From contig QCXZ01000001.1 of assembly GCA_025024175.1 (NCBI GenBank), positions 39,488,942 through 39,552,941 on the forward strand: a stretch of 64,000 nucleotides of DNA, in the 5' to 3' direction. This DNA comes from Rhyzopertha dominica (lineage: Eukaryota; Arthropoda; Insecta; Coleoptera; Bostrichidae). Below, in pieces: positions 45,035 to 60,000 of this stretch. A program made the position numbers and the translations under genes. Each line of letters opens with the position of its first letter. Positions within the stretch are counted from its first letter, which is position 1. The notes beneath the pieces are model-generated. The model made no database searches and was not told the DNA's origin. It saw only the letters and a list, made by a program, of their open reading frames with translations.

Positions 45035-48000
45035 ATGTGGCCTCTATTGGTAGATATGACAAAAGAAGAATCTATACAAAATTTAAGATGTTTAGGTAAC
45101 ATTATTTTTGTGGCCTAGTATTCATCTAATTACAAGTAAATATTTCTTATAGAACTTGAAGCATATGCTAGCATAGTTACAGCACTTAGGGCACAAGGTC
45201 CTTTAAGTCCGGAAAAGTTAACAATTTTGAAAGAAATAGGTAGTATTTTAAATATAAGCCAAGAAAGACATAAGGCAGAAATTCGTAGGGTAGTGAATGA
45301 TGAAAAATTGTCTACAATTGCCAGTCAGTAAGTATATTTATAACTTACCAAAGTACATATGTTAAAAACGTCTATATTAGTGTTTCTGGACAAAATGGAT
45401 TTTTTGAAGACTGGGCTCAAGAAGGTCGCAGATTAGTACCATTATTACCACGAGTACCACCCCAGACTGCATATACAGCAATAGCTGATGATGTAGCAGA
45501 TGTAGCAACTTCAAATAATAAATTATTACCATTGCCTTCCCATACTGAAAGGAAAAGGACACAGCAAGCTCAACCAACACAGCATAATGTACCTGACACA
45601 AAAAATATTCAACCTANAATTTCTGATGTGCCAAAAGCTGAAGATAGTAAAAAACGAANATTATCGTACCCTCAAGAGAGTTGTAGCATGATGCAACACT
45701 TGATGGGGCCGCCGAGGCTAGGTAAAATACAACAGATTTACAGGTATGTATTAAACTAAATTTTATAATTTTTACATTAAAAAAAAAGAAAACAAATAAT
45801 ATTTGCATTCATTTATTCTGATTACCTGCTAAACAAGTAAATACTGTTCACTTAAGTACTAAATTGATATATTACGGGGGTTTCAGTTATAATAAGCTGT
45901 ATTTCATTCATTTGCTACCTGTATAGTTAAATTAGAGGGTGGGTTCCTCATTAGCTCATTTACGATGAGTAGCTGTAAGTAAATAGAAAACATAAAATAA
46001 ATATGAAATATATTGTACAAATTAAGTAATACAAATAGAAAAAAAGAAGTCCATAAAATTCAAACAACAAAACCAAATATTTAAAATAGCTAACTCTTTC
46101 AACCAAAATACTTATTCATGGATAAGTAATGATGTCGAGCAATTCGAGTATATAAAATAAATACATTATTCATTGCAAAAATAGAAATAAAAGTGAGCAT
46201 GCCATCTATTCATAAGGTAGTACTATTTAGGTGAAAGTACCTTGAACAACATATCACATGCAACATTTCTTTTACCATCTTTACATCACTGTGCTGTGCT
46301 CATTTTCACATACCGTGTTATCACCGTAGATTTATCAGGGTAGGCAAGGTAGGCACTGCCTACCTTGCAATTTCAATCAACAATGCCATAAAAAAATAAA
46401 TAATAGCTAGACATTTCTAATTTTTTTTAATGCAATTTGTTTTTATACCAGTGTTTATTTAATATTTCATCTCTAGTTTACCAATACCGCTCAAAAATTG
46501 CGAACCTCATTATTACGGTGAACGTTTAAATTGGGAATAGGGACACAACTTGAGCACCTGAAATTCATTTGTATTTGTGTTCACGTCCTTTAGAATCTGC
46601 ACCGTTAACGACGGCAGTTGATGGTTAACGTAGTAAAATTTTGCTCATATAGATGCGTCTCAGGCGGAAGAGTCGGTCGCCTACGACAAGCTTTGTATTG
46701 ACTCGGGCTATTCGCATTGCGCTTGCGCATTTCATTCACCCCGACAACAATGGCCCTCTTTTAGAAAGAGGTCGATAGAGGTTGCAAGTGACACCGGTAG
46801 ATGGCAGCAACTTACATGTGCAAGATTTTTACATTTTTTATCATCTTATTCAAAATGAAACACATAATAATAATCATGCAATAGGATGACGTGACATAGG
46901 AATATGTTATATAAACTTTCAACATGCTCTGAACAGTTACAACACAGATAAGGTTAGGTGCTCTATTTTTTAAATTAAGTAGGTACTATTTCACAAGTTT
47001 CGTTTTCTTTTTTAGCGTTTTTGACCATATCATAGTTTGAGTTTTGCTAAGTTTGTTGTTTAACATTCGACTTGGAGAAATTTAAGGTCGCTTAGAGCAG
47101 AAAAACGAATAAATGTGCGGTGGTATACGATTAAAAGTAAATGATTAGCATGACCATTAAAATAATACACATATTCCAAGATGGAAGACAATAATAATAA
47201 TTGCCCATACTACGAGTATAGGGTTTCGCCTACTCTACTTGAAAAGTCACGAGCCGCCACTGAGATTTATCATCTTGAAAATAATTGTGCTCTTTTTTTT
47301 TGTTCTTTATTCCTTCAGCATTCTTTTTCTTTTTTTCTATATTTCCTTTTCCTTCTCTTTAGTTTTCATCTTCATATTTGTGACCCTCGTCGAGAGTCTA
47401 GGTTTGAGTCATTAAGATTTTTCCAGTTGAGTAAGATGTTTCAAGTGTTTTTCAAAGTAGCTTAATTTGTGCTCAGATTTTGATTGGAATAGATTTGTTA
47501 GAGCAGCGTTTCTCAACTTGGGGATCGCGACCCCCAGGAAGGTCGCCTTCATGTACAAGGGGGGGTCGCATACTTTCAAAAAATAAGACCAGTATACAAA
47601 TCATCTGTTTATTAAAAATAAAGTATGAATTATTTTTTAAAATCCATTCAAGTTTAACAAAATTAAATAAAATAGATATTTGTTTACCTGGTGATAGCAA
47701 CTTAATCCCAACAAAATAAATTAATAGTTCATTATAATGAGGGGGTTGCGAAGTGCATTTCATAATTTTTCTCACTATTTAGAGGGATTGAGAAACGATG
47801 TGTTAGAGGTTCGAGCTGACTTGTTTATATTCTTAACTTTCATCCTTTCTTTAATCGGATTGTTTTCAGTTTGATGAGTTTTCTTATATTCAGTAATTTC
47901 ATTTCTGGTTTGCTTCAGCTGCTGGGTGTTCCGTTGAACACTTTCTAGTGTACTTTGTGCATGTTTTGCTTACTCAGCTTCCTCGGAATCATATGCAAAT

Positions 48001-51000
48001 AACCCACAGCATTTAAACCGTTTTCTTATATTGTGGGAATTTAACTATTTTCCAAAGCTTGTTTAAAAACAAGCAAATTTTTTTTTGCTGTGCATTTTTG
48101 ATGTACCGTTTTCTCTCAGATTGGCAGCAATATCCTGTCTATCGGTTGCATGAGATGGGTAGCATTAGGTGGTAATACATATATGTTTATATTATTCTCA
48201 TCACACAACTGAGTTCATTGACAAAAAATATGATACTATCTTCTGTTAAATAATTTTTTCGAAAACTGTCATCAAAAGCTGAAATTTTTGTTTACTACTC
48301 ACCTTGTATTATTGGTAAGTTCTGTAGGCTCTGCTGAAGATGGTAACAGTTTATTCGCGATGGAAATTTTCTTTTGAATAGAATCTTCTATACAAGATTC
48401 CGCTACCGTACTAAAACGCCACCCCCCCCCCCCCCCTTGTTGTTTAATCGTGATAATATCGGCACCTGTGTCGGCTAACAAAGTGGCAGAAGAACATCTG
48501 AAGCAGTGCCCTGTATTAGTTTCTGGATGAGGCAAATTGAGATACGGTGCTATTTCTTTTGGCACATTCCTTATTTTGTTGATGCCAACCACTTGATTAA
48601 CACATTTTTTTTGACATACTTAACAAAAAATCTTCGACTTGTAGTAACTGCCAGACGTAAAGCACAGTATTTGTGGCATATCTTCATTTGTCTGGGCTTG
48701 AAATCATAAAACATCTCGGAGTATGAGTTTTGGAATCAGGAATTCTTATTTCAGTAGCTCATCTCTTCTCAAAGCTCCACAAACACCAATAATTAAAATG
48801 ACCTGAAAAGTTGCTTAGAATTAGATAAGTCAATAGATTTATATTAATTTGAATTACCTTTTCTAGCAGAAATCTACTATCAGGTGCCTCTTGTAAAAAT
48901 CTCTCAATTTCCTCTTTCGTTAGAATTCTGGACTTTTTTGGACGGTATCCAACTGATTTGCTTTTCAAATGTGGTATTAGTTTGGAACATTTCCTGATAT
49001 TTACATATTCTTTAGCATTCAGTGTACATTTTAGCATTGAATATACTGACCATAATGTCGAAGGTTTAACTTTATTAATATTATGTTTGAAATCTGCCAG
49101 TAATACCACTTCAGACACTTTTTGAACTTTCTTTGAACTGCACCACGCTTTAAATTCGTTGTAAGCGATCTCCTAATGTTTCGACGATTTTTTGGGGAAT
49201 AATTGTGAAACAATACTTTGCACTGCTTCCAATACTTCTCGTGATAAATGCTCCTCTTCACTTTCCGAGCTTATTTTCAATTAAACTCTGTTTCACACCC
49301 TTTAGAATATGAATAATTACAATATAAATACTTTTATTGTTTATTAGGTTGCTATTGTTATGACAGGCAATGCCACCGCACCTAAAATTTCTTGATTCAA
49401 ACAGTAGTTTCAAAGATTTCAAATATAAATTAAATTGTTATACATACAATTATCTCATTTTATTGCAGTTTTTGAAAAAATATTGTTTGTATTTCGAATG
49501 CTAATTGCTTTTGCGTTCAGAGCGGAAGTTATTTTGTCGAGACAAAATATTTATATTCGCGTTCTAGATACAAAAATAACTAAANAGGTATTGTTCATTC
49601 ACAACATATTTATAAAATATGTCTATTGTCATCTATCTACAGTCAAATCCTAAAATCCAATTTGGTGGCATACTTTCTTTCATAGCCCTTGGTTCACGGG
49701 GCATATAATTTGTTATCAGCAGCAAATGTTACCTGAACAATTATATTGTCTTTCTGGTTTCCTTTTTTAACCTAAAACAAATTTTTGTAGTCTTTGCGAC
49801 CTAAAAGAACCTTCCCTGTTTTCAAGCATTAAAAATTTGTAAGGATTTCTTTAAACCANGATTTAACAAATTGGCTAGAAACTTCTGAAGAAAAGATAAA
49901 TAACTGTTTTGTCCATAAAATGGTGAATTTGATTTATTCTTCTTTGAGTGGAATACATATTTTGTGGTTAAATGGGAAAAAACAAAGTTAATGCCACAAT
50001 ATGTTTATTTTAGTCAAAGTAAATGGTACATGTTTCAGTAATCAATTGCTATCTTCAACGCCTAAAGTTTTTTTACAATTTAAATGTTGATAAGTAAGAA
50101 AATAATTTAGAAAAAAATATTTAGTTATAATTAAAAAAGTGAAAAATAACAATCATTCCTCTGTGTAAAGTTATGTAAGGTGTGCTGTTTTAAAAATCAC
50201 CCTCTTTATCTGAATGGACAAGGTGAAAAGCACAGATTCCAGGTTATGGCTTTCGTTTCAACAAATTCTTATGCCAGTGACGACTCTTGTTTTTAACATG
50301 AAACGTTAAAAGATTTTGTTATAGGTTTTTAAAAGTATATTTTACTATTTGAACATATCAAAACACATTGAACAGTAACATNTAAAATTGAAATTACCTC
50401 CAAACTCTTGTCTATACATTTAGAATGAAATTATTTCCATCTTCCTGGAAACCATTAATTTTGAACGGGAAGTGCAAGAATAAGTACAGGTGTATGAAAA
50501 AGAGATCGGCAGTTGGTTTGTTTTAAATATATAACAAATGATTTGCAAGTTTGCTAGCAACTCTAAATTNACGTTGATTCTGGTAGAATATTATAGGAAG
50601 CTGCTAACTGGCGAACCCATCCTAATATTTTNTATAATAGTACTTATTGAAATAGTATGTTTTTATGAATAAAGACCAATTATTTTAAAATTTAAAAATA
50701 AGGGCAAGAATTTTGTTTATTTTTCTGATAACCTAAGAAGGTTGATTATAAATATCGGTCAGAACTGTTTTAATGTCTCCGTTTCTAGTATGTAGATTTT
50801 AACAATTCATAAATATCACTAAGAGGCATTCATGTGAAGCGAGCGCCCAAAAAATTTCTTGGGTATGTTTTGCATCTAAAAGACTTAAACACAAATGCAT
50901 AATAATTTTCTCATATGAATCATATTTTTGAAAACATCTTAAATGGTCCAACTAACTCTAAATTTTAAATTGTATTTTTATTCAAGCATTTTTCGGTGCT

Positions 51001-54000
51001 ACTATAGTGGGCGGTCTACCAATAACTTGCGGTCTACCCATTAAAAGGTAAGGATATAGTGTGCGTTCTACCTGTTTTGGATTTTGGGAATTCGTAATAT
51101 ATATTTTATGCATATTGTTGTCAGAAAACAATAAAGGGGAAATTGTAAATTCGAGCTATGAACAGATTATTGTAAATTTCACTGAACTAATTATCCTCAT
51201 TTCCAGAAGTGTACCCCAATAAAGCTATAATTGTGTATAAGTAAATGCTTAAGGGAATGATTACTGGAATAAAAACTCTCAACCTCTTCTTAATCTTGGG
51301 TGATGAAATTGTATAAAAGGAAAGATTTTTGTCAAACTTATCAGTAATAGAGAGAAGCTTGATAATGTTGCTGTAGGAGTTTTATACAACAGTTATCTTG
51401 AATGAGCAGATCCTCTTGCATTCTTGTGGCAACATGGGCTTTTTGAGGACCCAGGATGTGCAGAACCATACCATCGCTGTAAAAGTGATATGCAAGAAAA
51501 ATTTCAAGATAGCTTATAAACTAGATAAAATTTAAATCAAAAACAAGACAAATAAGTAAATAGTAAAACATTAATAAACAGAAAAAAATGTATAATACAC
51601 AACAGATCAGGAATCAGTCAGTGTTTTTAGAGTTTCTTTAAAACGACGAAGATTGCCAACAAAAGGATCGAGACAGCACTGGTTATAGAAATGTATTGTA
51701 TGGGACAATGAGGAAAAAAAGCTATATTTGGAGTGGTTAAATGCAACACGAAACATTGGACACGTGGGACACTGGTAGGTATTAAAGTCAGTACTCTGAA
51801 GAATTCATGGACAAAAATAAAGACCAGAGAGTATCTTGTAAAAAACAAGAACATTAGACCTAGACCTCCTCACTTTCAAGCTTCAATATTGAATTGTCGC
51901 ATAATATGACTATAATCTATTTAATGGTTATTGAATATATCGACATTGGCCCTGTATGCAACAGAACGAAGATCTCTGCACAGACTCCAAGCTATCTATA
52001 TGACGAGCATAACAGGATGACCAAATCACCAAGGCATATTCATACTTAGAAGGAATTCCATCTGGACCATGCGAATATCCAGATCGAAGGCCACATATAC
52101 ATCAAATACATTACTCATAGAGAACTTAATGATGTTCAAGCCACACCATAGCTATACTCATAGACAGATGCCTCGCCTCGGTGCTCCCCATATGCAGAGA
52201 AAAAATGCTTCGCAAGCAACCACCCTTGGCATATTCATCATAAAGATACGTATTATTAGGATATGCTCTTGACTCTCTCAAATTATTAACGTGCTTCCAA
52301 AAATGAGCAGGATTCTGCGCAGCTTTAGAATTTATCTTAGTAATATATGAATTAAGTGTAGTAGCAAGGTTTATGAAAAACTGATAGAAGCAAGATTAAG
52401 AGAAAAGCTGGAACGACAACTACACAAAACACAACAGGGGTTTAGAAGGAGGCAAGCACGCAGGATCATATATTTACGATTTAACAAATGGCTGAAAAGA
52501 TAGGCAAAGAAAAAGGAATCTGTTTAGCATTCTTAGACTTAGAGAAAGCATTTGATAACATCCCTAGAAAAGTGGTCTGGGAAAGTATAAAGAAAAGGGG
52601 TATAAATAACAAGCTCTGAAAAAGCATAGAGAGTTTATACAGTTATATTGTGGGAACTTCACGACAAATTAAGGTATAGAAAATTAAAGGTGGTAAAGCT
52701 AGGAGAATGCGCATTTGCAGATGACCTGATGATCTGTGTAGAAAACGAAGAGAAGTTACAACAACATATAGAGTGGTGGGAGTAAGAATTAACAAAATGT
52801 AAAATGTTAATTAATATGAGCAAAACTAAAGCAATCGTCATAGGAAAGGAGTACAAAAGGGTAGACAACAATAAATGGGAAACAAATAGAATAGGTTAAA
52901 AGTTTTAAGTACCTAGGAGTTACAATACAAAGCAAGCAAGTATGGATGAAGCAATAAATGAAAGAATCAGTAGCACAATAAAGGTGTACCACTCACTAAT
53001 AGGACGTTAATAAGTAAAAAGACAATAAGTGAGAAGACAAAAATGACGGTATACAAGACATATTGACATACAGTAATGAAAGTTGGGTGTAAGTGATAAG
53101 CTTTTAAGTAGGCTGCAAGCAACATAGATGAAATACTTAAGACGTGTTAAAGAGGTGACTAGAATGGACTGAATAAGAAACGACAGAATCAGATAAGNAC
53201 TGGAAATAGAGTTGATTAAACAAAGTATGAAGAAAATAANGTGGGACGGTCACCTGGTGACGATGANTGAGGAAAGGCNAGTAAAACTAGTGTGGGAGGA
53301 AAGAAATGAAGAGGAAAACCGCAGACGACATAGAACATGACAGTGGCCGGGCATTGAAGAAGAGAAACGTCACCTGGGACGATGCTAGAAGAATAGCAAA
53401 GGACACGACTAAGTGAAAGAAAATAGTGCAAAAGCCAGTAAACTAGTGAGAGACACTGCATACCTTTACACCCAATGGGTAAAAAAGGAAGCTGATTATA
53501 TCTTGTACATAATATATGAATTAAAACAGTCAGTGCACAAAATCCTACATCTATCCCTAAGGTGGCAGAATAACATATAGCTAGTAGATTTAAAATGTTT
53601 AACTGGAACAAACATTTCAGTATCTGAATACAGCACATTATAAAAATAACCTACACATTTCTCAACGTCACGGTCGAAAACATTATCCTAAGGAACAGAA
53701 GCTAAATAATTGCTAAAAGCATAGAAATCACAATTTTTAAAATCATAATGTGAAGCATAATTTTTGAGATAAGTATTACACTGCAATACTGCAAAGCGTT
53801 TCATGAGAAACTTAGACAAAATCTTAAAGGCTTAGTGAACTCTGACATCTGCTAAATTAGAAAAGAGATCCAAAAAGTCACGAAAAGCATTAGGCAACGG
53901 GTTGGCTTGTCCAATGGCCAGATAGCTGCAGCATGCACACAGCAATCTGGCAGATATGCCTGAATTCACACACTCAACATGAAGACAGACAGCACCACAT

Positions 54001-57000
54001 AGATTAAATCTGCTCACTGAAAAAGAAAACATATAAACCAATGCGAGGGAAGCAGGAGGTATATAAACTGCACTAAAAATAATCCTCCTCTCACCACTGG
54101 AAACAAGTACGAACCGGTCTTCCAGATTAAAGTCACTTTTATGACAAAGGATTTCCTTCAGGCTACGGCATGACAGGGTGGCCAACTGCAACCTGTGCTG
54201 CATTGTCCACTTAAGGGTAGCCAAAGGACACGATCTTTTCAGGAAGAAAATCGCTTTTTCCATTACACCAACATAAAGAACGGAGATAACTCCAGTTTTA
54301 ATCATTGTGAGGTTTTAGAGCTGGTGATGTTTTTTCTGCAAGAGATTCCCATGGAGACAACTTCAATCCTCATTGGAAAATCACCGAATACCATAACTGA
54401 TCTGTTTAATAGATGGCACGAGGTATCCACGAGGGGTTAGATGCATGGTACTGAGGAATATCCAATACAAATTTGCCGAGGCCAGGTTTGCCGACCGATG
54501 AAAATATAATTGCGGTCAAATGTTAGATGAAGATCGACCACCTTTATCAGCAGACAGTGACGTCAAAGTTGAGCAAAACAGGAAACATGGGTGTTTGGAC
54601 TAATCCCACTGTCGGTTGTTTTTCTTGGAGTGACGGGATAGGTCTACATTGATACCTATTATACAAGGCAAACTTGTTTCAGGATTGTTTATCCACTCTG
54701 ATGAGTGGTCATTAGGGTGGTCCTTAATTTTCGACTTTAAAATTTTGACTGTCCCACCCCCTAGTTGTGTACCACTACGTAAGAAACTTTTATGTTAAAA
54801 ATTTAAGATCGATCGGATTTGCCAAATGGTGCCGAAATTTTTTTACTTTACTTAAAATGTGAGAAAACAAGGTAACAGTGCTATTTCCAGTCATCATATT
54901 TGGATTAAATTTTATGTAGTTTTGTATTTTAGTATAACCACCTTATGTATAATTTTTTTTTTACTCAAATAGTGAATGCAGCGATTCAGAAAAATAAAAA
55001 CTAAGCCCAGGCCAAAATTTCTTAATTAACAAAAAAATTTGTTTTTTTAATTGAATTTTCAATTTTTTATTTTCTATTATCACCGCCTTCCTTCTATTGA
55101 TTCACGTTAATGTTTTGAAAAAACTTCACATTTATAATACATCTTACAAATTATTTTAGGTATTTTATATTGAACTTAAATTGTTCATAAAAACTGTCAG
55201 CCAGTTTGCGAAAGCAAAATCTATCTTTTAGAACAAGGTACATTTATTTGATATTATAGAATAACATAGCAAGCGCTGAACTTTAAATTTGTAGAAGGTG
55301 GCTATGCAACGTCATTTCAATCAGCTTGACACAAAGTTTGACGAGACCATTAACGTAATTCAACTTTCAATTAGTGTTCTTTATTGACAATTTTGCTTCA
55401 CATAAGATTAGTTTTTGTTACTTTTATGTGATTGCGCAGACTTCCGGTTCTAAATTTTGTTTACGAAAACACGATGCCATTAACTTGGTTAGGAACATTT
55501 TTAGTTAAATTGTGGGAAGCAAATTGCCTTCTAATAGACAAGTGTTTTCGGTTCTTTTCTTCAAATTTAAAAAAAGTTTAATTAAACTTATGTGACAATG
55601 TTAGTTTAGTTGTTGAAGAAACCATCATTTTTTGGCAAATAGCTGGCATACCGACAAGTAGAAAAGATCATTGCATCAAAGAATTGGAGGATTTGCATAC
55701 GTAGTTGCGGAATATACAAAAAAGTGCTTCCAGAAAAATCCTAATTTTAACATGAAGAAAACTTTCTTCGATATAGCTCACAACAATGTAATAGATCTAC
55801 TAAAATGCAATGCAGATAAGGAATTCTTGTTGTCATAGAAAAAGAAAGGTCAATCCAGATGTTTGTTAGGAGTAGGTATGAAATTGCTCCAAGAAGAGAA
55901 GAGAAAAGAGAAACTTTTACAAAAGCAGATAGAACGATAATGTGGCCGAACGCGGAATTCAGTTGATAACTGAATACAATACAATTCTAACTAAAAATTA
56001 ATCTTAAAGATTATCAAAAACAATTTCCTAGTGTTAACAAAAAGAGTTTGTCAAAATCATAAATATAAATAAATAATATAATTAAAATTTTTCTTTAATA
56101 CATTAACAAACACAATTAAGAAGAAAATATATACCTATTTTGGATATTATGGGATCTTCTTTAAATTGCAGTGATAAATAGGTGTCACTGCTGGTATTTT
56201 AATGCAGGATTAAAATTTGAGTTAACTTATCTGGCAAAAATTTGTTGAACAATCTCTCGTCTTGGGTCAAAATTATGGTTATAATAATCTCAGTTACATG
56301 ATTCAGTAAAATTTTTGGTATAACCCTGGACTAAAATACTGTCAGTGAAAATTATTTTTTGTTTGCAGGCAAATGACAGACATAAAAATTAAATAGCAAA
56401 AGTTTTAATAAAAAAAATTAACTTGCTGAAAAATTTGTCATATTTTACACATTTCTTTTAATTCATTTTATGATATGGTTTGAACAAAATGGAAGCCACA
56501 ATTTTTTACACTTCAGTTTTAGGTAAAATTTAAAATCTTTAATCTCGATGCAGCACCATTTAGCTGTGTTCAATCGATCTCATATTTTTAGGATAAATGT
56601 TTCTCTAGTAAAGGTATAAAACTGGGGGGTACGACGGCTAATTTCCACATTTTTTTTTATACTCCTATAATGAAGGCCAACCCTAGTGGTCAGCATATAG
56701 TAATTTACGGCAACTTGATTGTCAGCATTCTACAGTCAACCACCAACAAAATTACGCAGATCCGGTTCAGGAACCAACACCCAAGTAATCGAGCGACCTT
56801 GGCTCACTGCAAAAATCCCCATCATGAAGAAAATGCGAGGTGTACCACGGAGCATTTTCAGTCCCACTTGGACCATGTGTCTTGGAAAGTTCTTTGAAAA
56901 GATGAAGATTTATTTGTTGCATTTTTAAATGATATTTGAAATGTATACTGAGTGTGGTGTAGTGATATTAAGAAAAATGATATTTAATACACACTTTTTT

Positions 57001-60000
57001 ATTTATTTGTTTGCTTATTTATTTATTTAAACGTAATGCCACGTAAACACGCTAGACGACACGTTATATTAGACATCTTCAGGTAGACCACACGCTATAG
57101 TAGCACTCACTTTTCTATAAAGAATAATTGGAACTTATAGTTTGAGTCTATAATCAGAGAGAGCAATAAATTTCCTGTAAGAATGTTTTAAACCAAGTAG
57201 TTATGTTCAAACTAAACCATACTCCACTTTCCTCTAAATTTTCAGTCTTTGCTCGGTAATCATGTTTCACAAAACAAATTTTTTCTCTGCTTGTGTTTAG
57301 CTATTGCAGATGTATACCAATCCAACTAACACAAAACAATATAATCTGTCCACAAATAAAGGGAAATGTGAAGAAAATACAGTCCAGGATGGAACATAAC
57401 CATAAGCTTACCATCTCCTTTCCGCAATGAATTGACTTGTCTGTTTCTTAAAAGCACTAATATTTACACTTTGCTTAATTTCTTGTGGGAGGGCTTTGTG
57501 GTATCTAACTGGTTGATGAGTATGTCTGCGTCGAGCCAAGTTGTTAGTATTCGTGGTTAAATGCGTATTGTATCTCTGTCTGGTATTGTGAGAGGGCACA
57601 TCAGCATTTGTAGTCAGTACAATGTCGGTATTAATGTGTCCGTTTATTATTCGATGTATTAGTTTGAGGGTTTTCGTGTTGGACTATTTCCGTAATCTTT
57701 AATAGATTTGTCTGATTATAGGCTTGATCAGAAGTTGATATATAAATATTTTACTATACAGTTTTGCATCCTTTGCACCCTGTCCATATCTGTCTTATTA
57801 CTCAGTCCCCAAAAAGGACACAGATATGTTAGATATGATCTTATGTATGCATTATATAGAAGTGTTCTAACTTCTGGTGTTAGCAAGGGGCCAATATGCT
57901 CAAATTGGGTTATTAGAAACCTTGTTTTGGAATTTATTCTACATGTTCAGTAAAAGTAAGTTTGTGGTCTAAAATAACCGAAATATTTAACATGATTTAC
58001 TGTTTTCACAGGGAATTTTCCTATAACAATGTTAAGCGATGCTGCATTTTGGTTGACATTATTTCCTATTAGTATGCACTGGCACTTTTGTTCATTTAGG
58101 AATATCCTGTTACTACTTGTCCACTTTGTTATTCGGTTTATGTCACTTTTACACCATGTCCAAAGTTTCGGTTTGCCCTCCTGCATAGAACACTGCCGCA
58201 TCGTCTGCATACACACTTTCCACTCAATCCCTAGTCCACCAAGTCATTAATATAAATAACAAACAGCAGTGGTCCTTGCGGCACCCTGTATTTAAGTATA
58301 GCTGGCTCACTTAATCGGTTTTGAATTACAACACACTGCCTTCGATTGGAAAGATAGCAGAGAGTAGTAGAATCCATCTGTGATTCCAATTTTCTCAAGC
58401 TTACGTAACAGTATCCCATGATTCATGACATCAAAAGCTTTACGAAAGTACAGAAATAGTCCCCTTATTTTTTTCCCTATGTTAATATTGTCGTAGCCGT
58501 ACTCCAGTAGGTTTGCTATTGCTGTTGTAGTATATCTGTTTTTTTGAAAACCATTCTGAATGGTGTGGATAAAGTTTATTTTCTCTAGATATTGTTCGAT
58601 AATTTTGCACTACATCCCTATGACCTGCTTTGTATATTAGAGTAATTCGTGATATTTTTAGTTCTTCTGGGAATTCCCCCTTCAATACGTATTTATTCAA
58701 GATTGCTGCTATATACTGAGCAAGCTGTTCTTTGTATCTTTTAATAAGCCTGTTCACCAAATTTCAATTTACGAAGAATTAAGTAGTATAGATGTCGCTA
58801 GTAAACACCTCGAAAACCAAATTTCATTTGCATTTCTCGTTTTCAAACTATGGTCATCTAAAATTTGCCGGCTTTCCCTGTTTGGAGGCTAGTAGTATGG
58901 CACTCTAGTCGGCCACGCCTCCTTTATAAAGTAAATGGCAATACCTGGCAGCAGTGTGCATGTGACGTATGTTGGCCTCCACACAGGGATAGCGTTTTTG
59001 GGCACGGTAAAACTTTAAATGGCCATAGTTTGAAAACTACGAATGCAAATGAAGTTCTGTTTACTGGAAGCTTATCAGCGGCTTAAATACTATAGGGTGG
59101 TGTGCAATTTGCATTAAATTAAATTTTAGTGAACAGGCCTATTATGTGAGGTTTGAGTCCGTCATATCCGGCAGCTGCATAAGATTTTAATTCTGTTATT
59201 ATGTTTTCTACTTCTTTAGAAGTTGTTATTCGAAAATAAGCTGGTTGGTTTGCCGTGTTGATGGGTATTGGTCATGAAGGTTATGTGCAAGTATTTATTA
59301 AAAATATCTGCCATCTACTTTGGTTCAGTCACCGTTGTTCCATTTTCACCCCTTACATATTTAATTTCCTGCTTCGTTTTCTGTGTTCCACATATTTCTT
59401 CATTACTCTCCATGTCTTCCTACTGAAACTTTTATTTCTTTCAAATTGTGTTTCAAAATACCTCTTTTTGTTTTTTCTTATCTCTTTTTTGAGATTTGCT
59501 TGCAATTTCTTCTTAATATATGTATTTCCTAGATTTTTCCTAGTTAGTTTATAAAAATGATCTCGTTCCCTTACCAGGTTATTGGTAAACCAACCACTTA
59601 CATCTTACATCTCTTTGACATGTTTTTCCGGGCTGGTTCCTACGTTGGTTATTTGACCTTGACGTTTCGACACTCATATCAGTGTCTTCCTCAGAAGTAG
59701 CTCTGTAAACGCTTACTGCTCTTGTATATTTTTTTATTGTGACTGTCGCGTGCTTTTCTATCTCACTCTTTATAAGTTGAGTGAGCTCCGTGAACTTTTG
59801 CTTCTGCTGATACATTCCCTTAGAAGCTGTTCTTCAATAGTTTGGTTTAGTTCGTTGTAATTAATTTTTTTGATTATGTATTTCTGGATATTGTTCTTTT
59901 GTTTAAAATCTTGTTTGTGATCTGATATGTGATTACTAAATGCATCAATATCTGCTGAGATATCTGTTATGTCCGTTATTATGTGATCTATTAATGTTTC

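Noticed and set aside
47181..47465. Hydrophobic 94-codon frame resembling a membrane protein
   Set aside because: The Phe/Leu content comes from a T/C-rich tract in an intron, with no conserved residues.
51627..51854. Reverse 75-codon hydrophobic frame as a gene
   Set aside because: The retrotransposon C-terminal reading in another reverse frame explains the sequence better.
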